This document shows, piece by piece, positions 49,525-58,590 of a stretch of 64,000 nt of DNA. The notes under the pieces are model-generated. The model was not told where the DNA came from. It saw nothing but the letters and a program-made list of their open reading frames with translations, and did not search any database. Positions within the stretch are counted from its first letter, which is position 1, and each line of letters begins with the position of its first letter. A program made the position numbers and the translations under genes. The stretch is from Halopseudomonas sp002296055 (GTDB lineage Bacteria; Pseudomonadota; Gammaproteobacteria; Pseudomonadales; Pseudomonadaceae), in the NCBI RefSeq assembly GCF_050876985.1, contig NZ_JBPAPP010000002.1. One strand, written 5' to 3'.

Positions 49525-50283
49525 CTATACCGGATTATCAATATCGATAAACTGATGCTCGATGCCAAAGGTCGACGCCAAATGTTCGCCCAGCGCTTTG
49601 GCGCCGTAGCGTTCGGTGGCGTGGTGGCCGGCGGCGTAGAAGTGGATGCCGTTTTCGCGGGCGGCGTGCACGGTGGGTTCGGACACTTCGCCGGTGATAA
49701 AGGCATCGACACCCAGCGCAATAGCTTTGTCGATATAGCCTTGGGCGGCACCGGTGCACCAGGCGATGCGTTTGACCGGGCGATCGTGGCCGGCAATAAA
49801 CAGCGGTTCGCGCTGCAGGCGCTCAGCTAGCTGCGCGGCCAAAGCTTCGCCACTACAGGGCGCGGGCAACTCGCCAGTCAGCCCTACGGAGCGCGGGTTA
49901 GCCGGCTCAAGGCCGCCGGTGATCTGCCAGCCCATCAGTCGTGCCAGCTGCGCGTTGTTGCCCAGCTCGGCGTGCACATCCAGCGGCAGGTGGTAGGCCA
50001 TAAGGTTGATGTCGTGCTGCAGCAGGGCCTTCAAGCGGCGCTGCTTTATGCCCACCACAGCTGCCGCCTCGCCACGCCAGAAGTAACCATGGTGCACGAG
50101 CAGCAGGTCTGCCTCTGCTGCAACCGCCGCGTCTACCAGCGCCTGACTGGCAGTCACACCACTGACGATACGACGGACCTCGGGATTGCCTTCAACCTGC
50201 AGCCCATTAGGGCAATAGTCCTGAAAGCTGCCACTGTCGAGCAGCTCATTGCAGTAGCGCAGCAGTGTGTCGCGTTCGACCAT
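49525..50283 (-). CDS. NIF3/YbgI-family protein
   Basis: 252 residues from the ATG at 50283, with TGGAGG 7 bases upstream; a longer frame to 50319 lacks a good RBS. Family motifs are DYCPNGLQVEG, LLLVHHGYFWRG (metal-binding histidines) and a C-terminal GHHATERYGAKALG with further ligands. NIF3-type proteins bind two metals and resemble GTP cyclohydrolase; the role is unsettled. It lacks the inserted CutA-like domain, which is encoded alone at 24758-25081. Divergent from algW. Confidence 0.92.
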   Translation of the reverse strand: MVERDTLLRYCNELLDSGSFQDYCPNGLQVEGNPEVRRIVSGVTASQALVDAAVAAEADLLLVHHGYFWRGEAAAVVGIKQRRLKALLQHDINLMAYHLPLDVHAELGNNAQLARLMGWQITGGLEPANPRSVGLTGELPAPCSGEALAAQLAERLQREPLFIAGHDRPVKRIAWCTGAAQGYIDKAIALGVDAFITGEVSEPTVHAARENGIHFYAAGHHATERYGAKALGEHLASTFGIEHQFIDIDNPV

Positions 50284-50464
50284 GGAGGCCTCCAGTTCGG
50301 TTGATGATTGGCGAGACATTGTCCGGTGTCCGACGAGCGGTTACAAGGTGGCGCCGATAGACCACACCAACGGGCACCACAGCCCTGCATTATCTGCCCC
50401 AAGCCCGTATAATGCCGCAGGATTCGACCGCCAGCGGTCAGCACAGACGACGAGCAGGGTTTTG

Positions 50465-51571
50465 ATGAAAGAACTGTTACGCACTATGGGTTGGCCTGTG
50501 GTCTGCGGCGTGCTGCTGGCACTGCTGATCATCCAGCAATTCCCTGAGTGGCTTGGCCTGCCGGCGCATGACATCGTCCTGCGCGAGGTGTCCGAGCCGC
50601 GCTCAGGTATGGGCCTGGTGTCCTACAGCCGCGGGGTCGAGCGCGCCTCCCCTGCCGTTGCCAACATCTACACCAGCAAGGCCGCCGATGGCGCCATGCG
50701 CGACTACTCCGACAGCCTGAGCAGCCCCAATCCAACGCAGTCCAGCCTGGGCTCGGCAGTCATCCTCAACCCCGAGGGTTACCTGCTGACCAATAACCAC
50801 GTGATCGCCGGCGCCGATGAAATCCAGGTCGCCCTGAAAGATGGCCGTGAGGCCCTGGCCACCGTGATTGGCGCCGACCCGGAAACCGATCTGGCGGTGC
50901 TCAAGATCGACCTGCCCAATCTGCCATCCATCACCATTGATTCACGCGAACAGCAACGCATTGGCGATGTGGTCATGGCCATCGGCAACCCCTTCGGGTT
51001 GGGGCAGACCGTCACCATGGGCATTATCAGCGCCACCGGCCGCAACCAGCTGGGGCTCAATACCTATGAAGATTTCATTCAGACCGATGCGGCCATTAAC
51101 CAGGGCAACTCTGGCGGCGCGCTGATTGACGCCGAGGGCAATCTGATCGGCATCAACACGGCGATCTTTTCCCAGGCTGGCGCTGCGCAGGGTATCGGCT
51201 TTGCCATTCCCGTTCAGCTGGCCGTTGAGGTGATGCAGGCGATCATTCAACACGGCCACGTGATTCGCGGCTGGCTCGGCGTGGCGGTGCAACCGATGAC
51301 GCCAGAACTGGCCGAGTCCTTCGGCCTGGAAGTCAGTCAGGGCATTGTGGTGACCAGCCTGTACCGCAACGGCCCGGCGTGGAACGCCGGACTGCTGCCG
51401 GGTGATGTGATCCTGCGCATCAATGACCAACCGACCACCAGTGGGCGTCAGGCCATGAATCAGGTGGCGCGCGCCAAGCCAGGCGACAGCATCCAGCTTG
51501 AGGTGCTACGCAGCGGTCAGCCGGTCAGCCTGAGCGCAGAAGTGGCCGTACGCCCCTCCTTCCAGAACTGA
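50465..51571 (+). CDS. algW: AlgW/DegS-like membrane-anchored serine protease
   Basis: 368 residues. An N-terminal membrane anchor (about 8-27, WPVVCGVLLALLII) is followed by a trypsin-like protease domain with triad H112 (TNNHV), D142 (ETDLAVLK) and S216 (QGNSGGALI). A single PDZ domain follows (about 260-355, IRGWLGVAVQPMTPEL). This is the AlgW/DegS layout that senses envelope stress and cleaves the anti-sigma factor MucA. The divergent NIF3 gene and neighbouring hisC match Pseudomonas. Confidence 0.94.
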   Translation: MKELLRTMGWPVVCGVLLALLIIQQFPEWLGLPAHDIVLREVSEPRSGMGLVSYSRGVERASPAVANIYTSKAADGAMRDYSDSLSSPNPTQSSLGSAVILNPEGYLLTNNHVIAGADEIQVALKDGREALATVIGADPETDLAVLKIDLPNLPSITIDSREQQRIGDVVMAIGNPFGLGQTVTMGIISATGRNQLGLNTYEDFIQTDAAINQGNSGGALIDAEGNLIGINTAIFSQAGAAQGIGFAIPVQLAVEVMQAIIQHGHVIRGWLGVAVQPMTPELAESFGLEVSQGIVVTSLYRNGPAWNAGLLPGDVILRINDQPTTSGRQAMNQVARAKPGDSIQLEVLRSGQPVSLSAEVAVRPSFQN

Positions 51572-51590
51572 CGCCACATAAAGCGAGCGC

Positions 51591-52646
51591 TCAGAGCACC
51601 TCGTCCAACGCTGCCAGCAGCGCCTTGTTCTGCGCCTCGGTACCAATGGTGATGCGCAGAAACTGCTCGATACGCGGCAGGCGGAAGTGCCGCACGATAA
51701 CGCGCCGCTCCCTTAGCCCCTGCGCCAGCTCCGCAGCATCACGCTGGCCATGCCGAGCAAATACGAAATTGGCTTGCGAGGGCAGCACGTCAAAACCGCG
51801 CTCGACCAAGGCGGCGGTCAAGCTGTCGCGGCTGCGAATCACTGCCTGACGGGTCTGATTGAACCAGCTCTGATCCTGAAACGCGGCAACCGCACCAACA
51901 ATCGCCAGGCGATCCAACGGATAAGAGTTGAAGCTGTTCTTGATGCGCTCCAGCGCCTCAATCAGGTCCGCATGCCCAACTGCCAGCCCCACGCGCAGGC
52001 CCGCCAAAGAGCGCGACTTGGACAGGGTCTGGGTGACCAACAGGTTGGGATAACGGTCTACCAGAGTGATGGCCGTTTCGGCGCCAAAATCGACGTAGGC
52101 TTCATCGACGACCACAACCGAATCCGGGTTGGCATCAAGAATCTGTTCAATCTGCTCCAGCCCCAGCGCTACACCGGTCGGTGCGTTCGGGTTGGGGAAA
52201 ATAATGCCGCCATTGGCCTTGCGGTAATCCGCCGGGTCAATGCTGAAATCCTCACGCAGCGGCTGCGGCGCCGGCTCGATAGCGTACAGGCCGCAGTAGA
52301 CCGGATAGAAGCTGTAGGTAATGTCCGGATAAAGCACCGGACGGCCGTGCTGAAAAAGGCCGTGAAAGATATGCGCCAGCACTTCGTCCGAACCATTACC
52401 AACAAACACCTGAGCACGCTCAACGCCGTAATAGCTGGCGATCTCGTCTTTCAGCGCATCGGCATTGGGCGCCGGGTAAAGACGCAGACTGTCGTTCAAC
52501 TCCGTCTGAATGGCATCCACCACCCGCGGCGAAGGCCCATAGGGGTTCTCATTGGTGTTGAGCTTGACCAGGTTCTCGACCTTGGGCTGCTCACCCGGCA
52601 CATAAGGCACCAGGTCGTTGACAAAGGGACTCCAGAAACGGCTCAC
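51591..52646 (-). CDS. hisC: Histidinol-phosphate aminotransferase HisC
   Basis: 351 residues. The PLP lysine is K210 in TLSKSRSLAGLRVG. LNTNENPYGPSP, GSDEVLAHIF and IIFPNPNAPTG are the usual fold-type I motifs. It transaminates imidazole acetol phosphate in histidine synthesis. Last gene of the murA-hisG-hisD-hisC series, separated from hisD by a 107-base gap that holds a large inverted repeat. Confidence 0.95.
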   Translation of the reverse strand: MSRFWSPFVNDLVPYVPGEQPKVENLVKLNTNENPYGPSPRVVDAIQTELNDSLRLYPAPNADALKDEIASYYGVERAQVFVGNGSDEVLAHIFHGLFQHGRPVLYPDITYSFYPVYCGLYAIEPAPQPLREDFSIDPADYRKANGGIIFPNPNAPTGVALGLEQIEQILDANPDSVVVVDEAYVDFGAETAITLVDRYPNLLVTQTLSKSRSLAGLRVGLAVGHADLIEALERIKNSFNSYPLDRLAIVGAVAAFQDQSWFNQTRQAVIRSRDSLTAALVERGFDVLPSQANFVFARHGQRDAAELAQGLRERRVIVRHFRLPRIEQFLRITIGTEAQNKALLAALDEVL

Positions 52647-52662
52647 GGGCGATCCTCGATTG

Positions 52663-52694
52663 AGCTACAAGCGGCAAGCCGCAAGCTTCAAGCC
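52663..52694. repeat. AGCTTGC-type repeat, left arm at hisD/hisC junction
   Basis: AGCTACAAGCGGCAAGCCGC... array, complementary to 52724-52755, forming a hairpin with a 29-base loop. It lies in the gap between hisD and hisC. Confidence 0.75.
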
Positions 52695-52723
52695 AAACCC
52701 GGCGGGCCGAGCCTACACCGCTC

Positions 52724-52755
52724 GGCTTATCGCTTGCAGCTTGAAGCTTGCCGCT
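52724..52755. repeat. AGCTTGC-type repeat, right arm at hisD/hisC junction
   Basis: GGCTTATCGCTTGCAGCTTG... array, inverted relative to the left arm. Its end overlaps the hisD stop codon by two bases. Confidence 0.75.
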
Positions 52756-54064
52756 AGTTCTTAATGCGGTACTCCGCACTGCGCGCGTGCGCGGTCAGGC
52801 TTTCGCCACGGGCGAGCACTGAGGCGGTCTTGCCAAGCTCGGAGGCACCTTCGGGGGAGCAGAAGATGATCGAAGAGCGTTTCTGGAAGTCATAGACGCC
52901 CAGCGGCGAAGAAAAACGCGCGGTGCCGGAGGTCGGCAGTACGTGGTTGGGGCCGGCGCAGTAATCACCCAGTGCTTCCGGGGTGTAGCGGCCCATAAAG
53001 ATGGCGCCGGCATGACGCACCTGCGGCAGCAGCGCTTCGGGGTCAGCAACGGACAGTTCCAAGTGCTCTGGCGCGATACGATTGGTCAGCTCGCAAGCCT
53101 GAGCCAGATCATCCACCTTGATCAGTGCGCCACGGTTTTCCAGCGACACACGGACAATGGCATCACGCTCCAGGTCGCCGATCAGGCGATTGAGGCTAGC
53201 CTCCACCGCGTCAAGAAAATCGGCGTCCGGCGAGAGCAGAATGGATTGGGCGTCTTCGTCGTGCTCGGCCTGGGAGAACAGGTCCATGGCAATCCAGTCC
53301 GGATCGGTCTGGCCGTCACACACCACCAGAATCTCGGACGGGCCGGCAATCATGTCGATGCCCACCTGACCGAATACCGCGCGCTTGGCGGTGGCAACAT
53401 AGATGTTGCCGGGGCCGACGATCTTGTCGACCTGCGGTACGCTTTCGGTGCCGTAAGCCAACGCCGCAACAGCCTGAGCACCGCCGATGGTAAACACGTG
53501 GTCGACACCGGCCAGACAAGCCGCTGCCAGCACCAGCTCGTTGATCTCGCCACGCGGGGTCGGCACCACCATAACCACTTCCGGCACGCCGGCGACCTTG
53601 GCGGGAATAGCATTCATCAGCACCGAGGACGGGTAAGAGGCCTTGCCGCCCGGCACATACAAACCGACGCGGTCCAGCGGTGTGATTTGCTGGCCCAGCA
53701 CAGTGCCATCGGCCTCGGTGTAGCGCCAGGAATCCTGACGCTGGTGTTCGTGGTAGCTGCGCACGCGCTCGGCAGCAACGGACAGGGCCTCGCGCTGCTC
53801 GGGAGTGATGCGCTCAAGCGCCAACTCCAGGCGGGCACGATCAAGGATCAGGCCCGCCATGCTGTCTACAGACAGGCCGTCAAAACGCTCTGTGTACTCG
53901 ACCAGCGCCGCGTCGCCGTTAGAGCGCACGGCGGCAATAATTTCCTCAACGCGGTCATTGACCGCCTTGTCCGACACCCCTTCCCAGGCCAGCAAGGCGT
54001 CCAGATGCGCGGCAAAATCGCTCTGATTGGCGTTCAGGCGGGCGATTTTCAACGGCGTACTCAT
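52754..54064 (-). CDS. hisD: Histidinol dehydrogenase HisD
   Basis: 436 residues. Diagnostic segments are RVGLYVPGGKASYPSSVLMNA, GVDHVFTIGGAQAVAALAYG, VDKIVGPGNIYVATAKR and QAEHDEDAQSILLSP, which include the metal-binding histidine region. It catalyses the two-step oxidation of histidinol to histidine with NAD and zinc. Coupled with hisG upstream (38 bases) and hisC downstream. Confidence 0.97.
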   Translation of the reverse strand: MSTPLKIARLNANQSDFAAHLDALLAWEGVSDKAVNDRVEEIIAAVRSNGDAALVEYTERFDGLSVDSMAGLILDRARLELALERITPEQREALSVAAERVRSYHEHQRQDSWRYTEADGTVLGQQITPLDRVGLYVPGGKASYPSSVLMNAIPAKVAGVPEVVMVVPTPRGEINELVLAAACLAGVDHVFTIGGAQAVAALAYGTESVPQVDKIVGPGNIYVATAKRAVFGQVGIDMIAGPSEILVVCDGQTDPDWIAMDLFSQAEHDEDAQSILLSPDADFLDAVEASLNRLIGDLERDAIVRVSLENRGALIKVDDLAQACELTNRIAPEHLELSVADPEALLPQVRHAGAIFMGRYTPEALGDYCAGPNHVLPTSGTARFSSPLGVYDFQKRSSIIFCSPEGASELGKTASVLARGESLTAHARSAEYRIKN

Positions 54065-54102
54065 AAGGATACCTTCACGAAAACAGGGAAACGGGTTCAG
54101 GG

Positions 54103-54750
54103 TCAGACTAAGGCGCTGCGGCGTTCAACTGCCTCGGCCAGCAAATCAATCAGGCTCTTGATACGCGCATGCTTCATCTTCATCGAAGCCTTGTTGACGA
54201 TCAAGCGCGAACTGATCCTGGCGATCAGTTCCTGCGGCTCCAGGCCATTGGCCTTGAGCGTATTACCGGTGTCGACCACGTCGATGATCTTGTCGGCCAG
54301 GCCCACCAGCGGCGCCAGCTCCATGGAGCCGTACAGCTTGATAACGTCAACTTGGCGACCCTGTTCGGCATAGTAGCGGCGCGCAACATTGACGAACTTG
54401 GTGGCGACCTTCAAGCGACCGGTCGGCTCCGGCGCATCCACCGGGCCTGCGGTCATCAGCTTGCAGTTGGCGATTTTCAAATCCAGCGGCTCATAGAGGC
54501 CCTGACTGCCATACTCCATCAGCACGTCCTTGCCAGCCACGCCCAGATCGGCGGCGCCATGCTCGACGTAGGTCGGCACATCGGTAGCACGCACAATCAG
54601 CAGGCGGACATTCGGGTCGGTGGTCGGAAAAATCAGCTTGCGGCTCTTTTCCAGATCCTCGGTCGGCTCGATCCCCGCCTCTTTAAGCAGCGGCAGGGTG
54701 TCGTCAAGGATGCGCCCCTTGGACAGGGCAATGGTCAGGGTCTGGCTCAT
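54103..54750 (-). CDS. hisG: ATP phosphoribosyltransferase HisG (short form)
   Basis: 215 residues, the short form that needs HisZ as regulator and lacks the C-terminal ACT-like domain. Motifs are LTIALSKGRILDDTLPLL, VEHGAADLGVAGKDVLMEYG, and VDVVDTGNTLKANGL. It opens histidine synthesis by condensing ATP and PRPP. No hisZ is in the window. It starts 12 bases past the murA stop. Confidence 0.96.
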   Translation of the reverse strand: MSQTLTIALSKGRILDDTLPLLKEAGIEPTEDLEKSRKLIFPTTDPNVRLLIVRATDVPTYVEHGAADLGVAGKDVLMEYGSQGLYEPLDLKIANCKLMTAGPVDAPEPTGRLKVATKFVNVARRYYAEQGRQVDVIKLYGSMELAPLVGLADKIIDVVDTGNTLKANGLEPQELIARISSRLIVNKASMKMKHARIKSLIDLLAEAVERRSALV

Positions 54751-54762
54751 GAATACTCTCTG

Positions 54763-56028
54763 TTAGGCCGGTACGCGGCGAATGATACCGCCAAGCGCCT
54801 GCAGCTTCTCTTCAATACATTCGTAACCACGGTCGATGTGGTAGATGCGGTCCACCATGGTATCGCCATCAGCCACCAGGCCTGCGATCACCAGACTCGC
54901 CGAAGCGCGCAGGTCAGTAGCCATCACCGGGGCGGCCTTGAGCTGCTCGACGCCGGTGATAATGGCGGTGTTGCCCTCCACCAGAATACGCGCCCCCATG
55001 CGGTTCATTTCCTGCACGTGCATAAAGCGGTTTTCAAAGATGGTTTCGATCACGGTACCGGTGCCTTCGGCCACCGTGTTCATGGCGACAAACTGCGCCT
55101 GCATGTCCGTCGGGAAGGCCGGATAAGGCGCGGTTTTCAGGTTCACGGCGCGCGGGCGATTGCCCTTCATATCCAGTTCGATCCAGTTCTTGCCGGCATC
55201 AATATGGGCGCCCGCCTCTTCCAGCTTGAGCAGCACTGAATCCAGAATGCCGGCGTCAGTGCCCTTGAGCTTGACGCGACCACGGGTAGCGGCGGCCGCG
55301 ACCAGGAAGGTACCGGTTTCGATGCGATCGGGCATGACCGAGTAGCGTGCACCGTGCAGACGCTCAACACCCTGTACGGTGATGGTGTCGGTGCCATGGC
55401 CACTGATCTGAGCGCCCATGGCAATCAGGCACTCGGCCAGGTCAACAACCTCAGGCTCGCGCGCAGCGTTCTCGATAACCGTCTTGCCCTTGGCCAGGGT
55501 GGCCGCCATCAGAATGTTCTCGGTGCCTGTGACACTGACCACATCAAACAGGAAGTGCGCACCACGCAGGCCGCCCTCAGGCGCCTTGGCCTTGATATAG
55601 CCGCCGTCTACCGTAATTTCGGCACCCATGGCTTCCAGCCCGCGAATGTGCAGGTCGACCGGGCGTGAGCCGATGGCGCAGCCACCGGGCAGCGCTACTT
55701 CGGCCTGACCAAAGTGGGCGACCATCGGCCCGAGCACCAAAATGGACGCACGCATGGTCTTTACCAGCTCGTACGGGGCAACCAGCGTTTGGATGCCAGT
55801 CGGGTCTACCTCGACGCCCAAGCGCTCATCGACCACCGGATGCACGCCCATGCGGCCGAACAACTCCAGCATGGTAGTGATGTCATGCAGGTGCGGCAGG
55901 TTGGAGATGGTGACCGGTTCATCCGCCAGCAGCGTGGCAGCGAGGATTGGCAAGGCTGAGTTCTTGGCGCCGGAAATCCAGATTTCCCCGTCCAGGCGGT
56001 TGCCGCCGGTGATGACTAGTTTGTCCAT
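54763..56028 (-). CDS. murA: UDP-N-acetylglucosamine 1-carboxyvinyltransferase MurA
   Basis: 421 residues. Substrate loop motif ISGAKNSALPILAA near the N-terminus, catalytic C117 in LPGGCAIGSRPVDLH, and inverse repeat domains of the EPSP synthase fold. It makes the first committed peptidoglycan precursor; the active-site cysteine is the fosfomycin target. It lies between ibaG and hisG on the same strand. Confidence 0.98.
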   Translation of the reverse strand: MDKLVITGGNRLDGEIWISGAKNSALPILAATLLADEPVTISNLPHLHDITTMLELFGRMGVHPVVDERLGVEVDPTGIQTLVAPYELVKTMRASILVLGPMVAHFGQAEVALPGGCAIGSRPVDLHIRGLEAMGAEITVDGGYIKAKAPEGGLRGAHFLFDVVSVTGTENILMAATLAKGKTVIENAAREPEVVDLAECLIAMGAQISGHGTDTITVQGVERLHGARYSVMPDRIETGTFLVAAAATRGRVKLKGTDAGILDSVLLKLEEAGAHIDAGKNWIELDMKGNRPRAVNLKTAPYPAFPTDMQAQFVAMNTVAEGTGTVIETIFENRFMHVQEMNRMGARILVEGNTAIITGVEQLKAAPVMATDLRASASLVIAGLVADGDTMVDRIYHIDRGYECIEEKLQALGGIIRRVPA

Positions 56029-56049
56029 TTGCGGTAGATGCTCCAGACC

Positions 56050-56289
56050 TCAGGCGCGCGACGCCCAGGCCTCTTGGGTGTAGAACTTCATGGTAACGGC
56101 GTGGATACGACCGTCGGCAATATAGGGGTTCAGCAGTGCATAGACCTGCTGCTGACGCTTGACCGGCGAGAGCGCCGCCAGCGTATCGCTGATCAGGTTG
56201 AGCTGGAAGTTACAGCCCTCACCTTCGACTTCTACCCGGGCATCGGCCAGGTTGCTTTCGATCAGCGTTTTAACTTCGGTTGATTGCAT
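56050..56289 (-). CDS. ibaG: BolA-family protein IbaG
   Basis: 79 residues from the ATG at 56289, chosen because the longer frame adds a non-family leader and AAGGAG lies about 11 bases upstream. BolA fold segments VKTLIESNLADARVEVEGEGCNFQLNLISD and KFYTQEAWASRA are clear. These proteins work with monothiol glutaredoxins in iron-sulfur or acid-stress handling. It sits 21 bases before murA and follows mlaB, the Pseudomonas order. Confidence 0.93.
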   Translation of the reverse strand: MQSTEVKTLIESNLADARVEVEGEGCNFQLNLISDTLAALSPVKRQQQVYALLNPYIADGRIHAVTMKFYTQEAWASRA

Positions 56290-56340
56290 CTTACTGGTAA
56301 CTCCTTGCGGCGCAGCGCGATTGCACTGCGCCCTGTTCAA

Positions 56341-56658
56341 TTAGGTGGCGGCCGGGGTGTGTTGCTGCAGCCAGTCTTCCAGACCGCAGACCCGCGCCAT
56401 GCTCTGCACGCCGGCCGGCAACGCGCGTAGCTGAAGCCCTCGCCCATTGCGGCCGGCCTGCTCGGCGGCACGCAGCAGCAGCGACAGCGCGACGCTGTTA
56501 GCCTGGGTAACCTGGGCAAAGTCCAGCACCAATGCTCCCTGGCCCTGCGCAGTGGCATCAAGCAGTTGCTCACGCAGCGCTGGCGCGCTGTCAAAATCCA
56601 GCACGCCGCACAGCTGCACTACGCCATCAGCGTCCACCTGCAGGCGCGCCTGACTCAC
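56341..56658 (-). CDS. mlaB: STAS-domain protein MlaB
   Basis: 105 residues with a STAS-like fold: VVQLCGVLDFDSAPALREQL, GALVLDFAQVTQANSVALSLLL. MlaB binds the MlaFE ATPase complex and is needed for stable transport. It overlaps the mlaC gene by 4 bases, so translation is coupled. Part of the mlaFEDCB operon. Confidence 0.93.
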   Translation of the reverse strand: MSQARLQVDADGVVQLCGVLDFDSAPALREQLLDATAQGQGALVLDFAQVTQANSVALSLLLRAAEQAGRNGRGLQLRALPAGVQSMARVCGLEDWLQQHTPAAT

Positions 56659-57296
56659 TGCTCGGTCTCTTTTTCAACAGTCTCACGTGACTGGGCAACC
56701 ACACTGCCCCAGTTGTCGATAACCGCATCCAGATCGTTGCGATGGGTTTTCATCGCCTGGGCAAACTGATCGCGGAACAGCAGACCGATGTTGATGCCTT
56801 CGACAATCACGTTACGCACCTTCCACTGGTCATTCACCAGCGACAGGGTGTATGTGGCCGAGTAGACCTGGCCGTCACCCGCCTTGACCTGCATGTCTAC
56901 ACTGGCGCGATCCGGGCGCGGCTCACGATTGTTGGCCGGCAGCACCGTGATTTCGCCGCTCTGAAAGTCCAGCAGCGCGTTACCGTAGAACTGCACCATG
57001 CTGCGCTTGAAGGTGTCGATAAAACGCTGCATCTGCTCGTCCGTGGCGCTGCGGCTATAGCGCACAGTCATCACGCTGCGGGCGATGCCGTCAAAGTCGA
57101 CCACCGGCTCGAGCACCTCATTGAGGCCCTGGGTAAAGGCGTCCACATCGTTGCGGTAGGTTTCACGGTTGGCATCCAGCACAGCCATGACCTTGTTGGA
57201 AGTATCCTCAACAATCTGCTGAGGCGTCACGTTGGCCTGACCCAGTGCCGGCAACAGCAGACCCAGGGCAACGATGGCATTGATGATAGAACGCAT
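56655..57296 (-). CDS. mlaC: Periplasmic phospholipid-binding protein MlaC
   Basis: 213 residues. Signal peptide MRSIINAIVALGLLLPALGQA, then an Mla_C-type fold (TPQQIVEDTSNKVMAVLDANRE, SVMTVRYSRSATDEQMQRFI, WKVRNVIVEGINIGLLFRDQFA). It shuttles phospholipid between the outer-membrane Mla complex and MlaFEDB. Stop and start overlap with mlaB by 4 bases; mlaD precedes by 30 bases. Confidence 0.95.
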   Translation of the reverse strand: MRSIINAIVALGLLLPALGQANVTPQQIVEDTSNKVMAVLDANRETYRNDVDAFTQGLNEVLEPVVDFDGIARSVMTVRYSRSATDEQMQRFIDTFKRSMVQFYGNALLDFQSGEITVLPANNREPRPDRASVDMQVKAGDGQVYSATYTLSLVNDQWKVRNVIVEGINIGLLFRDQFAQAMKTHRNDLDAVIDNWGSVVAQSRETVEKETEQ

Positions 57297-57326
57297 AGCT
57301 ACTCTCTCCTGAAAGGCCGACCGGGA

Positions 57327-57797
57327 TCAGTCGTCCTTGCTTACCGTATTGAGCAGAAACCGACCAATCAGTTCCTCCAGCACCAGTGCCGACTGGGTGT
57401 CGTACAGCTCGCTGCCATCCACCAGCAGCTCATCATCGCCACCCACAGAGATACCCACGTACTTCTCGCCCAGCAGTCCGGCGGTCAGGATCGAGGCCGT
57501 GCTGTCGGCCGGCAGGGTATCTATATTGCTGTTGATCGCCAGATCAACCCGCGCGGCGTAGCGGTTCTTGTCGAAGACAATCGCCGTGACCTGACCAATG
57601 GTGACACCAGACATGGTGACCTTGGCCCGCGGCGTCAGCCCCGCCACGTTGTCGAAATAGGCGTGCACGCTGTAAGTATTGCCAGTGCTGCTGGTCGTCA
57701 GGCCACTGACGCGCACCGCCAAAACCGCCAGCGCGAGCAAGCCGGCAAGAATAAAGACGCCGACAATCAGTTCCAGGTTACGGGTACGCATGGGCAT
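57327..57797 (-). CDS. mlaD: Mammalian cell entry-domain protein MlaD
   Basis: 156 residues. An N-terminal membrane segment (LELIVGVFILAGLLALAVLAV) is followed by an MCE domain (SVHAYFDNVAGLTPRAKVTMSGVTIGQV, ILTAGLLGEKYVGISVGG). It forms the periplasmic hexameric ring over MlaE. An in-frame ATG also lies at 57791; I keep 57797, preceded by AAGGAAC. It is 13 bases after mlaE. Confidence 0.95.
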   Translation of the reverse strand: MPMRTRNLELIVGVFILAGLLALAVLAVRVSGLTTSSTGNTYSVHAYFDNVAGLTPRAKVTMSGVTIGQVTAIVFDKNRYAARVDLAINSNIDTLPADSTASILTAGLLGEKYVGISVGGDDELLVDGSELYDTQSALVLEELIGRFLLNTVSKDD

Positions 57798-57810
57798 GTT
57801 CCTTGGCTAA

Positions 57811-58590
57811 TCAAAACATCAGTGCAGTCAGAATGAAGTCCAGCCCCAGCACGGCCAGCGAGGCGTAAACCACAGTGCGCGTGGTCGCTCGGCTGATGCC
57901 CTCGGAGGTCGGCTCGCAGTCGTACCCCTGGAAAACCGCGATCCAGGTCACGACAAAGGCAAACACCACGGCCTTGATCAGACCGTTCAATACGTCATCA
58001 ACAAACTCGACCGAGTTCTGCATGTTTGACCAGTAAGAGCCGGAATTGACGCCCAGCCAGTCAACCGCCACCAGGGCGCCGCCCCAGATACCCACCACGC
58101 AGAACACCATGGCCAGCAGCGGCATGGAGATAAAGCCGGCCCACAGGCGCGGTGCAATGACATACTTGAGCGGGTCAACGCCAATCATTTCCATGCTCGA
58201 CAGCTGCTCGGTAGCCTTCATCAGGCCAATCTCGGCGGTCAGCGCCGAGCCGGCCCGACCGGCGAACAGCAGCGCAGTAACCACCGGCCCCAGCTCACGC
58301 AGCAAGGTCAGGGCGACCATCTGGCCAACTGCTTGTTCCGAGCCGTAACCGGACAGAATGTTGTAGCCCTGCAGCGCCAGTACCATGCCGATAAATAGCC
58401 CCGATACCACGATGATCGCCAGCGACAGCACACCGACAGCGTGCAGCTGTTTGACCAGCAGTGCCCAGCCGCTGCCGAAGCGCGCCCGACCAAAAAGTGC
58501 ATTGACCAAAAACAGGCCAGAGCGCCCCAGTGCGGCCAACGTATCCAGCCCTGCCCGTCCGAGCAGTACCACCCTGTCGAGCAGGCTCAC
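57811..58590 (-). CDS. mlaE: Phospholipid ABC transporter permease MlaE
   Basis: 259 residues with several membrane helices. Conserved MlaE features are LRELGPVVTALLFAGRAGSALTAEIGLMKATEQLSSMEMIGVDPLKYVIAPRLWAG, quoted here in parts: LRELGPVVTALLFAGRAG and EQLSSMEMIGVDPL. It forms the inner-membrane channel with MlaF ATPase. Its start overlaps the mlaF stop by 4 bases. Confidence 0.96.
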   Translation of the reverse strand: MSLLDRVVLLGRAGLDTLAALGRSGLFLVNALFGRARFGSGWALLVKQLHAVGVLSLAIIVVSGLFIGMVLALQGYNILSGYGSEQAVGQMVALTLLRELGPVVTALLFAGRAGSALTAEIGLMKATEQLSSMEMIGVDPLKYVIAPRLWAGFISMPLLAMVFCVVGIWGGALVAVDWLGVNSGSYWSNMQNSVEFVDDVLNGLIKAVVFAFVVTWIAVFQGYDCEPTSEGISRATTRTVVYASLAVLGLDFILTALMF

